Assembly: GCA_003833135.1 (NCBI GenBank)
Contig: QZLH01000499.1
Span: 55,166-74,625, forward strand
From: Oehlia diaphana
Lineage: Eukaryota > Glomeromycota > Glomeromycetes > Glomerales > Glomeraceae
Reading direction: 5' to 3'
DNA length: 19,460 nucleotides
Shown: positions 18,770-19,460 of the stretch, piece after piece
Numbering within the stretch: the first letter of the stretch is position 1
Layout: each line of letters opens with the position of its first letter
The notes under the pieces: generated by a model
Told to the model about the DNA's origin: nothing
Databases searched by the model: none
Seen by the model: the letters and a program-made list of their open reading frames with translations, nothing else
Translations under genes and position numbers: made by a program

Positions 18770-18792
18770 ATCGATAATCGATAATATCGATA
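18770..18792. repeat. Three ATCGATA copies
   Basis: ATCGATA occurs at 18770-18776, 18777-18783 and 18786-18792. The first two abut and the third is two bases further on. The cluster could bind a protein that recognises ATCGAT; none is known from this sequence. Confidence 0.6.
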
Positions 18793-19044
18793 GGCGCACA
18801 AAGTAGTCAAATCACAAAATTACGTCACAGAGTCTCCAATTCATTATTAGTCATGTTATGTGAAACTTTTTTTCGCGTAAATAGATTTTTTACAAATATA
18901 TATATACCCCAACTTTCCTCTAAAAAAAAAAAAAAAATTTTGCCTTCTTTTTCCATACATTCGTATCCTTATCCTCTTTCACTTGGGAAGTCTCTGTGTA
19001 TAAGAAAACATTCGTTCGATTATATTTATGCAACTCCTCCTTAG

Positions 19045-19176
19045 AGAAGACCTAAAAAAAGAAAAAAAAAGAGTCTTAAAGAAAAAAGAAGACATGAAAG
19101 AGAAGACAAGGAAAGTGAAAATTTAAAGAAAAGAGAAGACAAAAAGAGAAGACATGAAAGAGAAGACAAGTTTTGA
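19045..19176 (+). other. Purine-rich frame, possible basic exon
   Basis: After a CTCCTTAG that could serve as an acceptor, a 43-codon frame runs to TGA. It encodes a charged peptide starting RRPKKRKKK (nuclear-localisation-like) and containing KRRHEREDK twice. The underlying DNA has a 24-bp direct repeat at 19087-19110 and 19147-19170, 60 bp apart. No preceding exon is identified, and almost any frame of a purine tract reads as Lys/Arg/Glu, so chance is a fair explanation. Confidence 0.2.
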
Positions 19177-19239
19177 GTGCAAAGTGGCTTAAGAGGCTTT
19201 AAAAGAGGTGTGTTTTTTTTTATTTTGCAAAGTGAGTAA

Positions 19240-19438
19240 ACTCCTAAGCAAAGTAAAGAACGGATAACTCATTGAGTCGGGGAGTTCCTATGTTTGTCTT
19301 AGGAGAATACTGGAATTGTTTGCTTGGGTTGGTGAAAGGTGAATTAAATTTTTATTTTTCAAAGTGGGTACTCCTAAGCAAAGTAAAGAACGGATAACTC
19401 ATTGAGTCGGGGAGTTCCTATGTTTGTCTTAGGAGAAT
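19240..19438. repeat. 69-bp exact direct repeat with hairpin ends
   Basis: The 69-bp sequence ACTCCTAAGC...CTTAGGAGAAT is identical at 19240-19308 and 19370-19438 (offset 130 bp). Weaker similarity continues into the left flank (TTTTATTTT(G/T)CAAAGTG). Within each copy CTCCTAAG and CTTAGGAG are inverted repeats framing the unit, and ACTCA-T-TGAGT forms a small internal palindrome. The array may continue beyond the right edge of the window. It could be a minisatellite, a MITE-like element or a structured RNA gene family. No tRNA or known RNA is recognised. Confidence 0.85.
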
Positions 19439-19460
19439 TATCTTCTTTTTTATTTTTTTT

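Larger units (their letters stand above)
15417..19460. other. Right flank, mostly non-coding
   Basis: No complete gene is supported over about 4 kb. Items listed separately are a possible terminal exon (16107-16247), paired E-boxes (16923-16936), a CRE-like palindrome (18697-18704), ATCGATA repeats (18770-18792), a purine-rich frame (19045-19176) and a direct repeat (19240-19438). A small hairpin GCCGAA-7-TTCGGC lies at 15996-16014. Short ORFs at 16272-16925, 17487-17898 and 18853-19044 lack ATG starts, overlap on both strands or are low complexity. Confidence 0.55.

Noticed and set aside
18853..19044. Plus ORF of 63 codons
   Set aside because: Contains a homopolymer lysine run and no recognisable domain; likely chance.
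1..19460. CRISPR array, tRNA, rRNA or bacterial-style operon
   Set aside because: No regularly spaced repeats with unique spacers, no tRNA-like cloverleaf boxes and no rRNA-like segments were seen; introns and families show a eukaryotic genome.

Overview
The window is very AT-rich, intron-containing eukaryotic DNA. Its gene families point to an arbuscular mycorrhizal fungus of the Glomeromycotina, most likely Rhizophagus or a close relative. Two lines of evidence support this. First, four BTB-BACK(-TLDc) paralogues carry the YIYSGKLEL / AADELCL / VRGSRDGF / ILGGFNP signature of the large BTB family of these fungi. Second, zinc-ribbon kinase sequence carries the NFTNWTSGNEKID motif found upstream of the kinase domain in their expanded kinase family. 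This assignment is from recognition of the families, not from a search. All convincing genes lie on the minus strand.

Layout in plus coordinates. 1-360: an 11-bp GTAC-centred tandem repeat and degenerate GTAC sequence. 361-2783: a five-exon minus-strand gene made of five head-to-tail copies of one module (zinc ribbon plus kinase N-lobe), with no catalytic C-lobe. 2784-4627: non-coding, with an old GACCGAYGGTC repeat. 4628-6077: an intact BTB-BACK-TLDc gene. 6078-8911: mostly non-coding, with three unassigned weak ORFs. 8912-10431: a second BTB-BACK-TLDc gene broken by a one-base deletion. 10860-11285: a heavily decayed BTB-BACK-TLDc relic. 11943-12245: a decayed kinase relic. 12662-13880: a BTB-BACK gene whose TLDc is replaced by a proline-rich, RGG-ended tail. 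14420-15361: a BTB-BACK gene that stops where TLDc should begin. 15362-19460: largely non-coding, with one possible terminal exon, regulatory-looking palindromes, a purine-rich stretch, and a 69-bp exact direct repeat running towards the right edge.

The four BTB genes share one intron position (phase 2, just before the YxYSG/YGG motif) and point the same way, so they are a tandem family. Their 3' halves show four different fates: intact, frameshifted, swapped and truncated. BTB-BACK proteins usually act as dimerising adaptors for cullin-3 ubiquitin ligases, and TLDc is linked to oxidative-stress response and V-ATPase regulation. What these fungal paralogues do is not known from the sequence.

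The most unusual object is the minus-strand gene at 361-2783. Phase-0, symmetric exons repeat beta1 to beta5 of a kinase N-lobe and then, at the hinge, run into a new zinc ribbon instead of a C-lobe. Splice sites were placed by eye from GT/AG consensus, frame closure and comparison among copies; no transcript evidence was available.
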